Source of the DNA: Pseudofrancisella aestuarii
GTDB taxonomy: Bacteria; Pseudomonadota; Gammaproteobacteria; Francisellales; Francisellaceae
DNA: 64,000 nucleotides
Direction: 5' to 3'
NCBI RefSeq assembly: GCF_003574475.2
Contig: NZ_QLIS02000002.1
Span: forward strand, 496,001 to 560,000
The translations under genes and the position numbers were made by a program. A model generated the notes under the pieces. The model was not told where the DNA came from and did no database searches. It saw nothing but the letters and a program-made list of their open reading frames with translations. Each line of letters opens with the position of its first letter. The first letter of the stretch is position 1. Of the stretch, positions 36,984 to 45,767 are shown one piece after another.

Positions 36984-38386
36984 TATAAATTTCTATAAAA
37001 AACTTCTACAACTTTATCTTGGAATCTACGGGCATTATTTCTATCAGAAGTTTTCAAATCATTTAATATAATAGAAAAGCTAATCCTATGGTTTTTAGCT
37101 GTTAAAACATAACCGGATAGAGAAGAAACACCTTTTAATGTACCTGTTTTAGCATGAACTTTACCTAGGAGTTTGCCTCCCATCCTATAGGATATTGTTC
37201 CATTCATACCAGAAGCTGGTAAATAGTTGTAGAACCTTTTGCCGACAGGGCTATTAAATGTTTTAGTTAAAAAGTTAACCATGAATAAAGGTGTAACATG
37301 GTCTAAGTGTGATAAGCCTGACCCATCATACATTACTAAATCTGAGGTATTAAGGTTTAATTTTTTACGTAATATATCTTGTACTGAGCTAACACCAACT
37401 GCTGTCGATCCGATGCCTTTATATTTATAACCAATAGTATTAAGTATAGTTTCAGCATATAAATTATCAGAGTGTTTTAGAGTTTGATCAATAAAACTAC
37501 CAATAGTGCTAGAATGTGTTTCTAACTGAACTGTGTAGTCCGAAGGAATGGAGCTAGTAAGCAATACTTTATTATGTTTGATTCCATAAGAATTCATGAA
37601 ATCATTAATAGTATCTAAGGTTTTTAAAGCTGGATTTTTTATAGCCAATTTAAACATCTTTTCAGCTGATCTAGATAGATAACCTTTAAGGTATAAAATA
37701 TTATTGTCATCCATAAAGATAGAGATTGTTTTATTAGAGCTAGTGTATTGAGTAGTGTTTTTTATATTAATATTTGAATCATTACTTAAGCCAATTACCC
37801 TAGTATTTAAACTATTTGGATTTTTAGCTAGTTTGATAACTAAACAGTTTCTATTTATTGTGAAGCTAGAAGCAGGGGCTCCGTAACAAAAAGTTTGGTC
37901 TTCTGCAGACCATCCTTCAGGGATATAAGGTCCTGAAAATACACCTACAAGATAGACATCTCCAGTTATAGACTTAATTCCTTTTTCTGTTTTTATTCTC
38001 TTTATGAGACTTGCTAGTTGCCCGCCTGTTAAAGCAGGATTTCCAGAGAATTTTATGTATATGTCACCGTAAAGAATACCATTTTTAACTTTGCTTGAAG
38101 GGTAATTTATGGTTGTATCAAATGTAAAGTTACTCGGAATTGCAAAAAGAGCTGCGGCCATAGTGAAAACTTTATTATTACTAGCTGGCTTCAAGGGTCT
38201 ATCTTGAGCATAGCTATATAAATTTTGACCATTCATAGTTCTTTGAGCAGCAAGACCTATTTTAGCATCTCCTAAATTATATTTTTTAACTAAATATTGA
38301 ATTTCACTACGAGTAGAAGCAAAAGAAAAATTAACACTCAGAATAATAAGAAGGAAATATACAATAAGTTTGCTAAATTTATTCAT
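36983..38386 (-). CDS. dacB: D-alanyl-D-alanine carboxypeptidase/endopeptidase (PBP4)
   Basis: 467 aa, class C low-molecular-mass PBP. A signal peptide (about 1-23, NFSFAS) is followed by the three penicillin-binding motifs: S69-N-N-K72, S306-D-N308 and K413-T-G415. The insert between the first two motifs has the length expected for PBP4. It trims peptide stems and cuts cross-links in the periplasm. It is first in a five-gene minus-strand run with the SLT lipoprotein, thioesterase, ttcA and FKBP. Confidence 0.93.
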   Translation of the reverse strand: MNKFSKLIVYFLLIILSVNFSFASTRSEIQYLVKKYNLGDAKIGLAAQRTMNGQNLYSYAQDRPLKPASNNKVFTMAAALFAIPSNFTFDTTINYPSSKVKNGILYGDIYIKFSGNPALTGGQLASLIKRIKTEKGIKSITGDVYLVGVFSGPYIPEGWSAEDQTFCYGAPASSFTINRNCLVIKLAKNPNSLNTRVIGLSNDSNINIKNTTQYTSSNKTISIFMDDNNILYLKGYLSRSAEKMFKLAIKNPALKTLDTINDFMNSYGIKHNKVLLTSSIPSDYTVQLETHSSTIGSFIDQTLKHSDNLYAETILNTIGYKYKGIGSTAVGVSSVQDILRKKLNLNTSDLVMYDGSGLSHLDHVTPLFMVNFLTKTFNSPVGKRFYNYLPASGMNGTISYRMGGKLLGKVHAKTGTLKGVSSLSGYVLTAKNHRISFSIILNDLKTSDRNNARRFQDKVVEVFYRNL

Positions 38387-38591
38387 TCAGAGCTTATAAA
38401 GGTTTTAATAAGGTACATATCGAAAATAATAGCACTTCAAATACTATAAATATAGGCACTTTATTATTTAATTTATGTGGAGTTTTCTTTTTAGGGGTTA
38501 TATGTTACAATTGGGCTTCATAAAATTTTATATAGCGGTTTTAGCTATTTTACAAAACTTTATAAAGGGCATTTAAGTGAGGTGAGAAAGC
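38387..38591 (+). promoter_or_regulatory. Upstream region of the rpsU-yqeY-dnaG-rpoD operon
   Basis: This 205-base gap between divergent dacB and rpsU must hold both promoters. A weak pair TTACAA-17-TTATAT ends near 38537 in front of rpsU. The rpsU ribosome binding site GAGGTGAG, seven to ten bases before ATG 38592, is strong. Confidence 0.35.
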
Positions 38592-38789
38592 ATGCCAAGC
38601 GTTAGAGTTAAAGAAAGAGAACCTTTTGACGTTGCTCTAAGAAGATTCAAAAGATCTTGTGAAAAAGCAGGGATTGTATCTGAACTTCGTCGCAGAGAAT
38701 ACTTTGAAAAGCCAACTTGGGCTCGTAAAAGAAAAAAAGCTGCGGCTGTGAAAAGAGCTCATAAAAGCAATATAATTGCTGGAAGGTAA
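38592..38789 (+). CDS. rpsU: 30S ribosomal protein S21
   Basis: 65 aa, very basic. It matches bS21 in full: [40 protein letters not shown], then a Lys/Arg-rich tail. S21 helps initiation by the 30S subunit. It is the first gene of the macromolecular-synthesis operon, preceded by a strong GAGGTGAG and followed by a hairpin that may reduce read-through into dnaG. Confidence 0.98.
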   Translation: MPSVRVKEREPFDVALRRFKRSCEKAGIVSELRRREYFEKPTWARKRKKAAAVKRAHKSNIIAGR

Positions 38790-38803
38790 TTTTTTATCTA
38801 ATG

Positions 38804-38827
38804 TTTGGAGGGAGCTTTCCCTTCAAA
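38804..38827 (+). terminator. Hairpin between rpsU and yqeY (attenuator-like)
   Basis: TTTGGAGGGA and TCCCTTCAAA form a ten-pair stem (one G-T) around a GCTT loop. The downstream run is AT-rich but not a clean T tract, so partial termination or an RNA processing site is more likely than a full stop. This would give S21 in excess over primase and sigma. Confidence 0.5.
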
Positions 38828-38871
38828 ATCACTTTTATTTAATTTGTATTATTTAGGAAATAAATATTTAT

Positions 38872-39315
38872 ATGTCAATTTTTAATCAATTAACTCAAGA
38901 TATGAAAGAGTCTATGAAAGCTAAAGATAAAGATAGGCTTACAACAATTCGAATGGCAATAGCTGCAATTAAGCAGAAACAAATTGATGAAAAAATTGAA
39001 ATTACTGATGAAGTTGTTATAGCAGTTATTGCTAAAATGATAAAACAGAGACAAGACTCATATAGTCAATATTTACAAGCAAACCGTCAAGAGCTTGCTA
39101 ATACTGAAAAAAAAGAAATTGATATACTAGAAGAGTATATGCCTAAACAACTTACTGATGATGAAGTAGTTGTAATTATTCAAAAAGCTATAGAATCAGT
39201 AGGAGCCTCATCTATGAAAGAAATGGGTAAAATAATGGCTTTAATAAAAAAAGAGATTGCAGGAAAAACAGATATGGGCAAAGTTAGCGCTATTGTTAAG
39301 TCTAATCTTTCTTAA
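38872..39315 (+). CDS. yqeY: GatB/YqeY-domain protein
   Basis: 147 aa, helical. It matches the YqeY family related to the tRNA-binding tail of GatB: LTQDMKESMKAKDKDRLTTI, RMAIAAIKQKQIDE and EEYMPKQLTDDEV. The function is unclear, perhaps tRNA binding. Its place between rpsU and dnaG is seen in several bacteria, unlike E. coli. AGGAAAT about 11 bases before the ATG is the ribosome binding site. Confidence 0.92.
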   Translation: MSIFNQLTQDMKESMKAKDKDRLTTIRMAIAAIKQKQIDEKIEITDEVVIAVIAKMIKQRQDSYSQYLQANRQELANTEKKEIDILEEYMPKQLTDDEVVVIIQKAIESVGASSMKEMGKIMALIKKEIAGKTDMGKVSAIVKSNLS

Positions 39316-39332
39316 TATCTTGCATTTGATAT

Positions 39333-41123
39333 ATGGCTAAGAAGATATCAACACAGTTTATAAAAGAACTAGTTTCTTCAGCAGATATAGTTGATGTCGT
39401 GTCTAGGTTTGTTAATCTTAAAAAATCTGGAAAGAGTTATAAAGGATGTTGTCCTTTTCATAATGAAAAAACCCCTTCGTTTTTTGTTAATCCATCTAAG
39501 GGTTTTTTTCATTGTTTCGGCTGTCATGAATCAGGAGATGCTTTAACGTTTGTTAAGAAGATAAATAATCTAGATTTTGTGAATGCGGTTGAAAGCTTAT
39601 CTGATATAGTAGGCAGATCTGTTGAGTACGAAAATTTTTCTGAAGAAGATCAGCAAAAAGAAAAGATCTATAATCAATGTTTAAGCTTTTTAGATATTAG
39701 TTCAAAATATTACCGTTGGAATTTGATGAATTCTAATACAAAAGAAAAAGCTATAAAGTATCTAAAATCTAGAGGAATAGATGGGCAGATAGTTAACTTT
39801 TTTAATATTGGCTATGCCACTGATGATTGGAGTGGTGTTTGTAATTTTGCGAGTAAGGCAAATGTAGTAGTTGACACTGTTATAGAAACTGGATTAGCTA
39901 TTAAAAATGATAATGGCAGGGTTTATGATAGGTTTCGTTCTAGAATAATGTTTCCAATAAGAAATATTCAAGGGCGAGTCATAGGTTATGGTGGTCGAGT
40001 CATAGATGATGTGGATGGAGTTAAGTATATAAACTCACCTGAAAGTATAGTTTTTCAGAAAAGCTCAGTTTTATACGGTTTATATGAATATAGACAAAAG
40101 AGAAAGGAAGGTAATAACTTCAGCTCAATCGTTGTGGTTGAAGGATATATGGATGTTGTAGGGTTGGCAAAGTATGGCTTTTATGAAGCGGTAGCAACCT
40201 TAGGAACAGCTTTCTCTCCTCAGCACGCAAAAATTCTTTTTAGAGAAACAACATCTGTGGTTTTATGTTTTGATGGTGATGATGCGGGTAAAAATGCAGC
40301 TATTAGAACGATTAAATTAATACTCCCAGTTCTAGATGTAAATAAGAAATTAAAGATTTTAGTATTGCCAAATAATAAAGACCCTGACGATTATGTAAAA
40401 GAAAATGGGCTGGATAGTTTTAAAGAAAAGCTTGAAAGTGCCCTTCATGTAACTGACTATTTAGTAAAAATATTTCTTGGTAATAAAGATATTAAGAGAG
40501 CTGAAAATAAGTTAGAAGTTGCTGAAAGTATGAAAGATTTTTTTTCTGAGGTTGATGCTAACATATATTCAGAAAGTATAATTATAACTATTGCTGATAA
40601 ATTAGGATTTTCAGTAGAACAGTTAAAACAATTGGTTAACAATAAAGAAAAGAAAAGTTATTATCAAATTAATGGTACAAGAAAGCAAAATTTAGCAAAA
40701 AATGTGACTCTAGAGCAGCGCGTAATCTCTGAACTTTTTGCAAACTTAGATTTATTTAAGAAAATAATAAATAAAAGGGAGTTTGATATTTTACCAAACT
40801 CTGAAAATTTAGATATTCTAAGTAAATGCTTGAAAATTTTAAAAGATGACTCATATATAAATATAGAAGTAGTAGCATTGATTCAGATGCTTACAGAAAG
40901 TTATCCTGAATATAGAGAATACTTTTTTGAGCTATTAGGTTTTGGTGTTGAGAGTGGTAGTATTAAGCATAATACTGAAGACTATGAAAATGAAGTTGAA
41001 AGTATGCTGAGAAGAATTGAAATAAATAGTGTTAAAGGAAGATTAATTTATTTAAGACAACAACCAGTTTTGACGGAAGTTGAAAAAATGGAGTTAAAGT
41101 TCTTAATAAATAGATTAAGATAG
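39333..41123 (+). CDS. dnaG: DNA primase
   Basis: 596 aa, close to the E. coli length. The CHC2 zinc ribbon is C40-x2-H43 ... C61-x2-C64. The catalytic TOPRIM domain shows VVVEGYMDVVGLA and LCFDGDDAGKNA with its metal-binding acids. The C-terminal DnaB-binding domain spans roughly 450-596. It lays RNA primers for replication. No obvious ribosome binding site precedes ATG 39333, consistent with the usual low translation of dnaG in this operon. Confidence 0.97.
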   Translation: MAKKISTQFIKELVSSADIVDVVSRFVNLKKSGKSYKGCCPFHNEKTPSFFVNPSKGFFHCFGCHESGDALTFVKKINNLDFVNAVESLSDIVGRSVEYENFSEEDQQKEKIYNQCLSFLDISSKYYRWNLMNSNTKEKAIKYLKSRGIDGQIVNFFNIGYATDDWSGVCNFASKANVVVDTVIETGLAIKNDNGRVYDRFRSRIMFPIRNIQGRVIGYGGRVIDDVDGVKYINSPESIVFQKSSVLYGLYEYRQKRKEGNNFSSIVVVEGYMDVVGLAKYGFYEAVATLGTAFSPQHAKILFRETTSVVLCFDGDDAGKNAAIRTIKLILPVLDVNKKLKILVLPNNKDPDDYVKENGLDSFKEKLESALHVTDYLVKIFLGNKDIKRAENKLEVAESMKDFFSEVDANIYSESIIITIADKLGFSVEQLKQLVNNKEKKSYYQINGTRKQNLAKNVTLEQRVISELFANLDLFKKIINKREFDILPNSENLDILSKCLKILKDDSYINIEVVALIQMLTESYPEYREYFFELLGFGVESGSIKHNTEDYENEVESMLRRIEINSVKGRLIYLRQQPVLTEVEKMELKFLINRLR

Positions 41124-41177
41124 TTGTAAAATATAGAATTTGTAAATTATATAAAAATATCTACTGGAGTATTTTGG

Positions 41178-42914
41178 ATGACTAAAGAAGATTTGATATC
41201 GGATTTAAAAGATTTAATCATTGATGGCAGAGAAAGAGGGTATTTAACTCGAGCTGATATTTTAGATGCCTTACCAGGAGATGTATCAGATGATCCTAAA
41301 GTATATGAAGAGATCGAGGCGATCTTGGTAGATGCAGGTATTGATGTATACGATAAAACTCCAGAAATAAATGAAGAAGACGAAAGAAAAGTAAGCGAAG
41401 CTAATCTGGATGATTTAAGTGGTAAAACTTCTGATCCTATAAGAATGTATATGAGAGAAATGGGGGTCGTTGATCTTTTAACAAAAAAAGGTGAGACTGA
41501 GATCGCTGTTAGAATTGAAGAAGGAACAACAGAAGTTTTTAATACTATCCTTAAATATCCAATAGTTATCAAAACATATTTAGAAAGATTTAGAGAGTTG
41601 GAAGAAAATGCTATAGAGTATATGAACTCTCAAGATATCGAAGATGAAGATGTTTGTAAATATGTCAGATTTTCAGAAATAATGGCAGGTTTTTCAGATG
41701 ATACAGATACTGAAGAATCTACAGCTGAAGATGATCATGATGAAAAAATAGATACAAAAAGAGCTTATGAATTTTTTACAAATTTAGAAGATAATTTTAA
41801 TGAGTATGAGTCAAAGAAAAATGGTAAAGCTATTTATAATAAAATTCTTAAAGAGTTTGATAATATTAGACTTTCAAGTTCTCATTTACAAAAGTTAGTT
41901 GACTATATAAGACTTCCATATTCAAAAGTAAAAGAGTATGAAAGAAAGATTCTAAGAATCTGTGTTGAAAGAGCAAAAATGCCAAGACAAGAGTTTTTAG
42001 ATATGTATGTTATAGGAGATACAAATTGGTTAAAATCAGTTTCATCTAAATATAGATTTAATGATAATATGTTAAGAGAGATTGAAGTTTTAACAAAACA
42101 GGTTAATCAGTTTCAAAAGCTTACTATGATGGATATTGAAGAGCTTAAAAATGTTAATATTCAGATCTCTAAAAGTGAAGCCAAGATTACACAAGCTAAA
42201 AAAGAAATGATCGAAGCTAACTTACGTCTTGTAGTTTCAGAGGCTAAAAAATATACAAATAGAGGCCTTCATTTCTTAGATATTATCCAAGAGGGTAATA
42301 TTGGTTTAATGAAAGCAGTTGATAAATTTGACTATAGAAAGGGGTTTAAATTTTCAACTTATGCGACATGGTGGATTAGACAAGCAATTACTCGTTCTAT
42401 TGCTGACCAAGCTAGGACTATTCGTGTACCTGTTCATATGATAGAAACTATTAATAAAGTTAATAGAATTAAGAGACAGATTTTACAGGAAAAGGGTAGA
42501 GAAGCCACAGAAGAGGAAATAATTGAATATACTCCTAACATGACGAAGGATAAACTTAAAAAGATCCTTAATATTTCTCATACTCCTATTTCTATGGAAA
42601 ACCCTATTGGCGATGATGAAGATTCTACAGTTGGAGATTTTATTGAAGATAAGAATAATTATTCACCAATAGAAGCAGCTAATTTAGAAAACCTAAGAGA
42701 AGCAATAAAAGAGCTTATAGAGACTGGACTTACAGAAAGAGAAGCTAAAGTTTTGATGATGAGATTTGGAATTGGTATGAATACAGACCATACCTTAGAG
42801 GAAGTTGGTAAGCAATTTAATGTAACTAGAGAAAGAATAAGACAGATTGAAGCAAAAGCTTTAAGAAAATTAAAGCATCCATCAAGATCTGCTTTCCTAA
42901 AAACTTTCTTATAA
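41178..42914 (+). CDS. rpoD: RNA polymerase sigma factor RpoD (sigma70)
   Basis: 578 aa, shorter than E. coli's 613 because the non-conserved acidic region is reduced. Region 1.1 is at the N-terminus ([20 protein letters not shown]), region 1.2 at [11 protein letters not shown], and region 2 at [20 protein letters not shown] followed by [17 protein letters not shown]. Region 4 ends the protein with [24 protein letters not shown] precedes the ATG, 54 bases after dnaG. Confidence 0.98.
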   Translation: MTKEDLISDLKDLIIDGRERGYLTRADILDALPGDVSDDPKVYEEIEAILVDAGIDVYDKTPEINEEDERKVSEANLDDLSGKTSDPIRMYMREMGVVDLLTKKGETEIAVRIEEGTTEVFNTILKYPIVIKTYLERFRELEENAIEYMNSQDIEDEDVCKYVRFSEIMAGFSDDTDTEESTAEDDHDEKIDTKRAYEFFTNLEDNFNEYESKKNGKAIYNKILKEFDNIRLSSSHLQKLVDYIRLPYSKVKEYERKILRICVERAKMPRQEFLDMYVIGDTNWLKSVSSKYRFNDNMLREIEVLTKQVNQFQKLTMMDIEELKNVNIQISKSEAKITQAKKEMIEANLRLVVSEAKKYTNRGLHFLDIIQEGNIGLMKAVDKFDYRKGFKFSTYATWWIRQAITRSIADQARTIRVPVHMIETINKVNRIKRQILQEKGREATEEEIIEYTPNMTKDKLKKILNISHTPISMENPIGDDEDSTVGDFIEDKNNYSPIEAANLENLREAIKELIETGLTEREAKVLMMRFGIGMNTDHTLEEVGKQFNVTRERIRQIEAKALRKLKHPSRSAFLKTFL

Positions 42915-42934
42915 TAAATTCAGAGGTTTATGTT

Positions 42935-43570
42935 TTGAGACGTTTATCATTTTTAGATAGAGTTTTAGAAGAGATTGATACTTATGTGAAGCTTACTAAA
43001 GCTCCACTACATCCTTCTAAGGATTCTCCTTCATTAGCTATAGCAGATGGAGATATGTCAGAAAATGATAAAAAGCATTCAGCTGGGCTAATGAGAGTCG
43101 ACTATACTGGTGAGGTGTGTGCTCAGGCTCTGTATCGTGGACAAGCTGTAGTCGCTAAATCAGAACAAACTAAAGCTCATCTATATCATGCTGCTGATGA
43201 AGAGTATAATCATTTAGCATGGTGTGACTCAAGATTAAATGAATTAGATTCTAAACCAAGTCTTTTAAATCCTTTTTGGTATTGGAGCTCTTTTGGTATA
43301 GGTGCTGTTGCTGGCAGCATTAGTGATAAATTAAGCTATGGATTTGTTATTGAAACAGAAAAACAGGTGATGAAACATTTAGATTCTCATTTGAAATCTT
43401 TACCAGTAAATGATAATCGCTCTCGTGAAATCTTAAAACAAATGTATATAGATGAGGCAGAACATGCCGTAGAGGCTGAAAAGGCTGGTGGAGTTAATTT
43501 ACCATTTCCTATAAAGATAGTTATGAAATTGCAGTCAAAAGTTATGACAACTTTGGCTTATAGGTTCTAA
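42935..43570 (+). CDS. coq7: Coq7-type demethoxyubiquinone hydroxylase
   Basis: 211 aa di-iron protein that hydroxylates demethoxyubiquinone. Iron-binding motifs: TGEVCAQALYRGQ, ADEEYNHLAWC, VIETEKQVMKHL and DEAEHAVEAEKAG. The start is TTG 42935, eight bases after CAGAGG. An ATG at 42930 just upstream is out of frame and reads only Met-Phe-stop, overlapping the TTG. It follows rpoD by 20 bases. Confidence 0.93.
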   Translation: MRRLSFLDRVLEEIDTYVKLTKAPLHPSKDSPSLAIADGDMSENDKKHSAGLMRVDYTGEVCAQALYRGQAVVAKSEQTKAHLYHAADEEYNHLAWCDSRLNELDSKPSLLNPFWYWSSFGIGAVAGSISDKLSYGFVIETEKQVMKHLDSHLKSLPVNDNRSREILKQMYIDEAEHAVEAEKAGGVNLPFPIKIVMKLQSKVMTTLAYRF

Positions 43571-43579
43571 TTCTAAAAA

Positions 43580-44152
43580 CTATTTAATTTTACAATTTCT
43601 AAACTGTTTATTATATAGATCAGCACGAGCTTTTACCTTTGAAGCAATAGACTCATTTTTATGAACTACTTCTTTATTTGCATAAGTTCCAGCTTTATAG
43701 CGTTTGTATCCAGTTTGTCCAAGCATATAAGCCATATATAGACTATAGCTATCTGTCATATTTAACTTTAATCTTTTTGACAGGTCAGACATATACCAAC
43801 CTATAAACTGTACACTGTCATTAAAGTTATCTCTTTTAGCGCTTGAGTTAACTTCATTTTGGAAAACTTTCCATGTTCCATCTATTGCTTGAGCATAACC
43901 GTAAGCAGACGATGATTTGCTTTTAGCTGTTCCAATAAATTTAGACTCTTGGTAAATTATGGACATAGCAAATTGAGGTGGAAGATTATATTTAGTTTGA
44001 GCTTCTTTTAGAGATTTTGACCATTGAGGATTTTCTTTTAAAATATCGCAAACACTAATTTCTGGATCTGTAAGAGCTTGTTTTGAACAACTTAAAATTA
44101 GAGTAGTTATAAATAATACAAAACAAATTTTTAATAAGTTTGATACTCTCAT
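43580..44152 (-). CDS. SLT-type lytic transglycosylase lipoprotein B
   Basis: 190 aa. The lipobox LILSC has the lipidated Cys at 22. Catalytic Glu in IYQESKF, then SSAYGYAQAIDGTW, DSVQFIGWYMSDL and YMAYMLGQTGYKRY mirror the SLT lipoprotein at 36357, showing paralogy. It is likely an outer-membrane peptidoglycan lyase. It converges on coq7 with a nine-base gap. Confidence 0.82.
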   Translation of the reverse strand: MRVSNLLKICFVLFITTLILSCSKQALTDPEISVCDILKENPQWSKSLKEAQTKYNLPPQFAMSIIYQESKFIGTAKSKSSSAYGYAQAIDGTWKVFQNEVNSSAKRDNFNDSVQFIGWYMSDLSKRLKLNMTDSYSLYMAYMLGQTGYKRYKAGTYANKEVVHKNESIASKVKARADLYNKQFRNCKIK

Positions 44153-44248
44153 CCTTACCTTATAATGATTATGTTTATAAATTAAGGTTAAGTTATTAAG
44201 AGTAAGATGTCTACAAAGTACACCAGATTAGTGATATTAATTAGGTTT

Positions 44249-44944
44249 TTACTTAGTTAAAGAAGCTTTAGAAGGCGGAGAGTCAGGATAAACTTCTTGG
44301 TAAAGTGATTTTGTTGGATCACCACCGTATGATTTTAATGTTTTTACAGTAATGCCTGACCAAATTTTATCTCCTTTAAGGTCACATGCATTTTTATCAT
44401 CAGTACCAACTAAGAAGTTTTTGTTTCTAATTACAGGACATTGGCAAGTAGCTATAGTTTTTTCTTCTCCATTAACTTTAATTTTCTCAACCTGACAACG
44501 AACACCATAGCAGTTAGCCCAAGGTTCAGGAGAATCATATTTACAGGCATTGTTAGGGGTTTTCGTGAAATCATTTATATTGGCCATAGAATAATTTGAT
44601 TGAACTGTCTGTAGGCTTCCATCTGAATTATAAGTTGGACTTGCTGACACATAATTAGTAGGTGAGAAAGAGAAAGATTTCCAACCACTCTTATTATCAA
44701 ATACTTCACATTGGCATTTAGCAGATCCACCATCTTTAGCAAGTGTACAAGAACTCTTTGAACATAAAGCATAGGCCATATTTGTTATGCCATAAACATA
44801 AGGAATATCAATATTCTTTGTGTGATATGCATATTGTTTAGAATCTTTTCCAACATCTGCTGGTTCTGGTTTTTGTTCTGTAGAATTAGTACAAGCGGAT
44901 AGCATGAATATAGCTACTATAAGAGTTAAAAATTTTCCTTTCAT
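44249..44944 (-). CDS. Cys-rich lipoprotein of unknown function
   Basis: 231 aa. The lipobox MLSAC has the lipidated Cys at 18. The mature part has two copies of a Cys pattern, C-x4-C-x10-C-Q-C near residues 61-79 and C-x4-C-x16-C-Q-C near 143-170. This suggests a duplicated disulfide-bonded unit. No known domain is recognised. It stands as a single gene between the SLT lipoprotein and tcdA, all on the minus strand. Confidence 0.7.
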   Translation of the reverse strand: MKGKFLTLIVAIFMLSACTNSTEQKPEPADVGKDSKQYAYHTKNIDIPYVYGITNMAYALCSKSSCTLAKDGGSAKCQCEVFDNKSGWKSFSFSPTNYVSASPTYNSDGSLQTVQSNYSMANINDFTKTPNNACKYDSPEPWANCYGVRCQVEKIKVNGEEKTIATCQCPVIRNKNFLVGTDDKNACDLKGDKIWSGITVKTLKSYGGDPTKSLYQEVYPDSPPSKASLTK

Positions 44945-45020
44945 AAAATTGATAATTAAGTTTGTATTATTAACTTATACTTTGATAAATATTATATGGC
45001 AATCATTTCTACTGCAAAAC

Positions 45021-45761
45021 CTAGTTATTAAATTCATTTCCTATAATATCTTTGATAACAATTCCTGCGATAGTTAGGCCAAATATTGATGGCATATAGC
45101 TAAGGGTGCCGTTTGTGGCCCTAGCTCTGAACTCGGTATTTTCTGACTGTTTGGGAGGTAATGGTGCTATTCCAGGTTCAGTAGAAAATACTGTTGTAAT
45201 ACCTTTTTTTACATTTAAGCGCTTTAATCGGCTTCTCATAGCTCTAGCAAGTCCACACTCATGAGTTTTATAAATGTCTGCTATTTTGATTTTAGTAGGA
45301 TCTGTTCTTCCTCCAGCACCCATGCTAGATATAGTTCTTATTCCAAGTTCGTGGGCAGTCTTTACTAAATTAACTTTAGCATTTAGAGTATCTATAGCAT
45401 CAATAACATAATCATACTTTTTTTCCGTAAGGATTTGATGAATATTGTCGGGATTTATGAAGGTTTGTCTAGCATCTACATTACAATTAGGATTGATATC
45501 TAAAATTCGTTGTTTCATAACTTCAATTTTAGGTTTGCCTATGGTGCTATGTAAAGCTACTAGCTGTCTATTAATGTTGGATGGGTCAACTGTATCCATA
45601 TCTATAATTGTTATATTACCAATTCCTGCACGAGCAATAGCTTCAGCAACAAATGAACCGACCCCTCCAACCCCAGCTAAGAAAATATGAGATTGCTCTA
45701 ATTTTTGAATTCCAATTTCATTTACTAAAATAGATGTTCTTTCAGTGATTGCTTTTATCAT
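45021..45761 (-). CDS. tcdA: tRNA threonylcarbamoyladenosine dehydratase (TcdA/CsdL)
   Basis: 246 aa, E1-like ATP-dependent enzyme that cyclises t6A to ct6A in tRNA. The nucleotide site AGVGGVGSFVAEAIARAG is near residue 30, then IDMDTVDPSNINRQL and the C-terminal MPSIFGLTIAGIVIKDI. The last region is typical of TcdA rather than ThiF or MoeB, and no Zn Cys pairs are present. The hydrolase stop is six bases upstream. Confidence 0.9.
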   Translation of the reverse strand: MIKAITERTSILVNEIGIQKLEQSHIFLAGVGGVGSFVAEAIARAGIGNITIIDMDTVDPSNINRQLVALHSTIGKPKIEVMKQRILDINPNCNVDARQTFINPDNIHQILTEKKYDYVIDAIDTLNAKVNLVKTAHELGIRTISSMGAGGRTDPTKIKIADIYKTHECGLARAMRSRLKRLNVKKGITTVFSTEPGIAPLPPKQSENTEFRARATNGTLSYMPSIFGLTIAGIVIKDIIGNEFNN

Positions 45762-45767
45762 AATGTT

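Noticed and set aside
38475-38576. 33-codon ORF in front of rpsU
   Set aside because: No ribosome binding site, and the rpsU promoter should lie in it; likely chance in AT-rich sequence.
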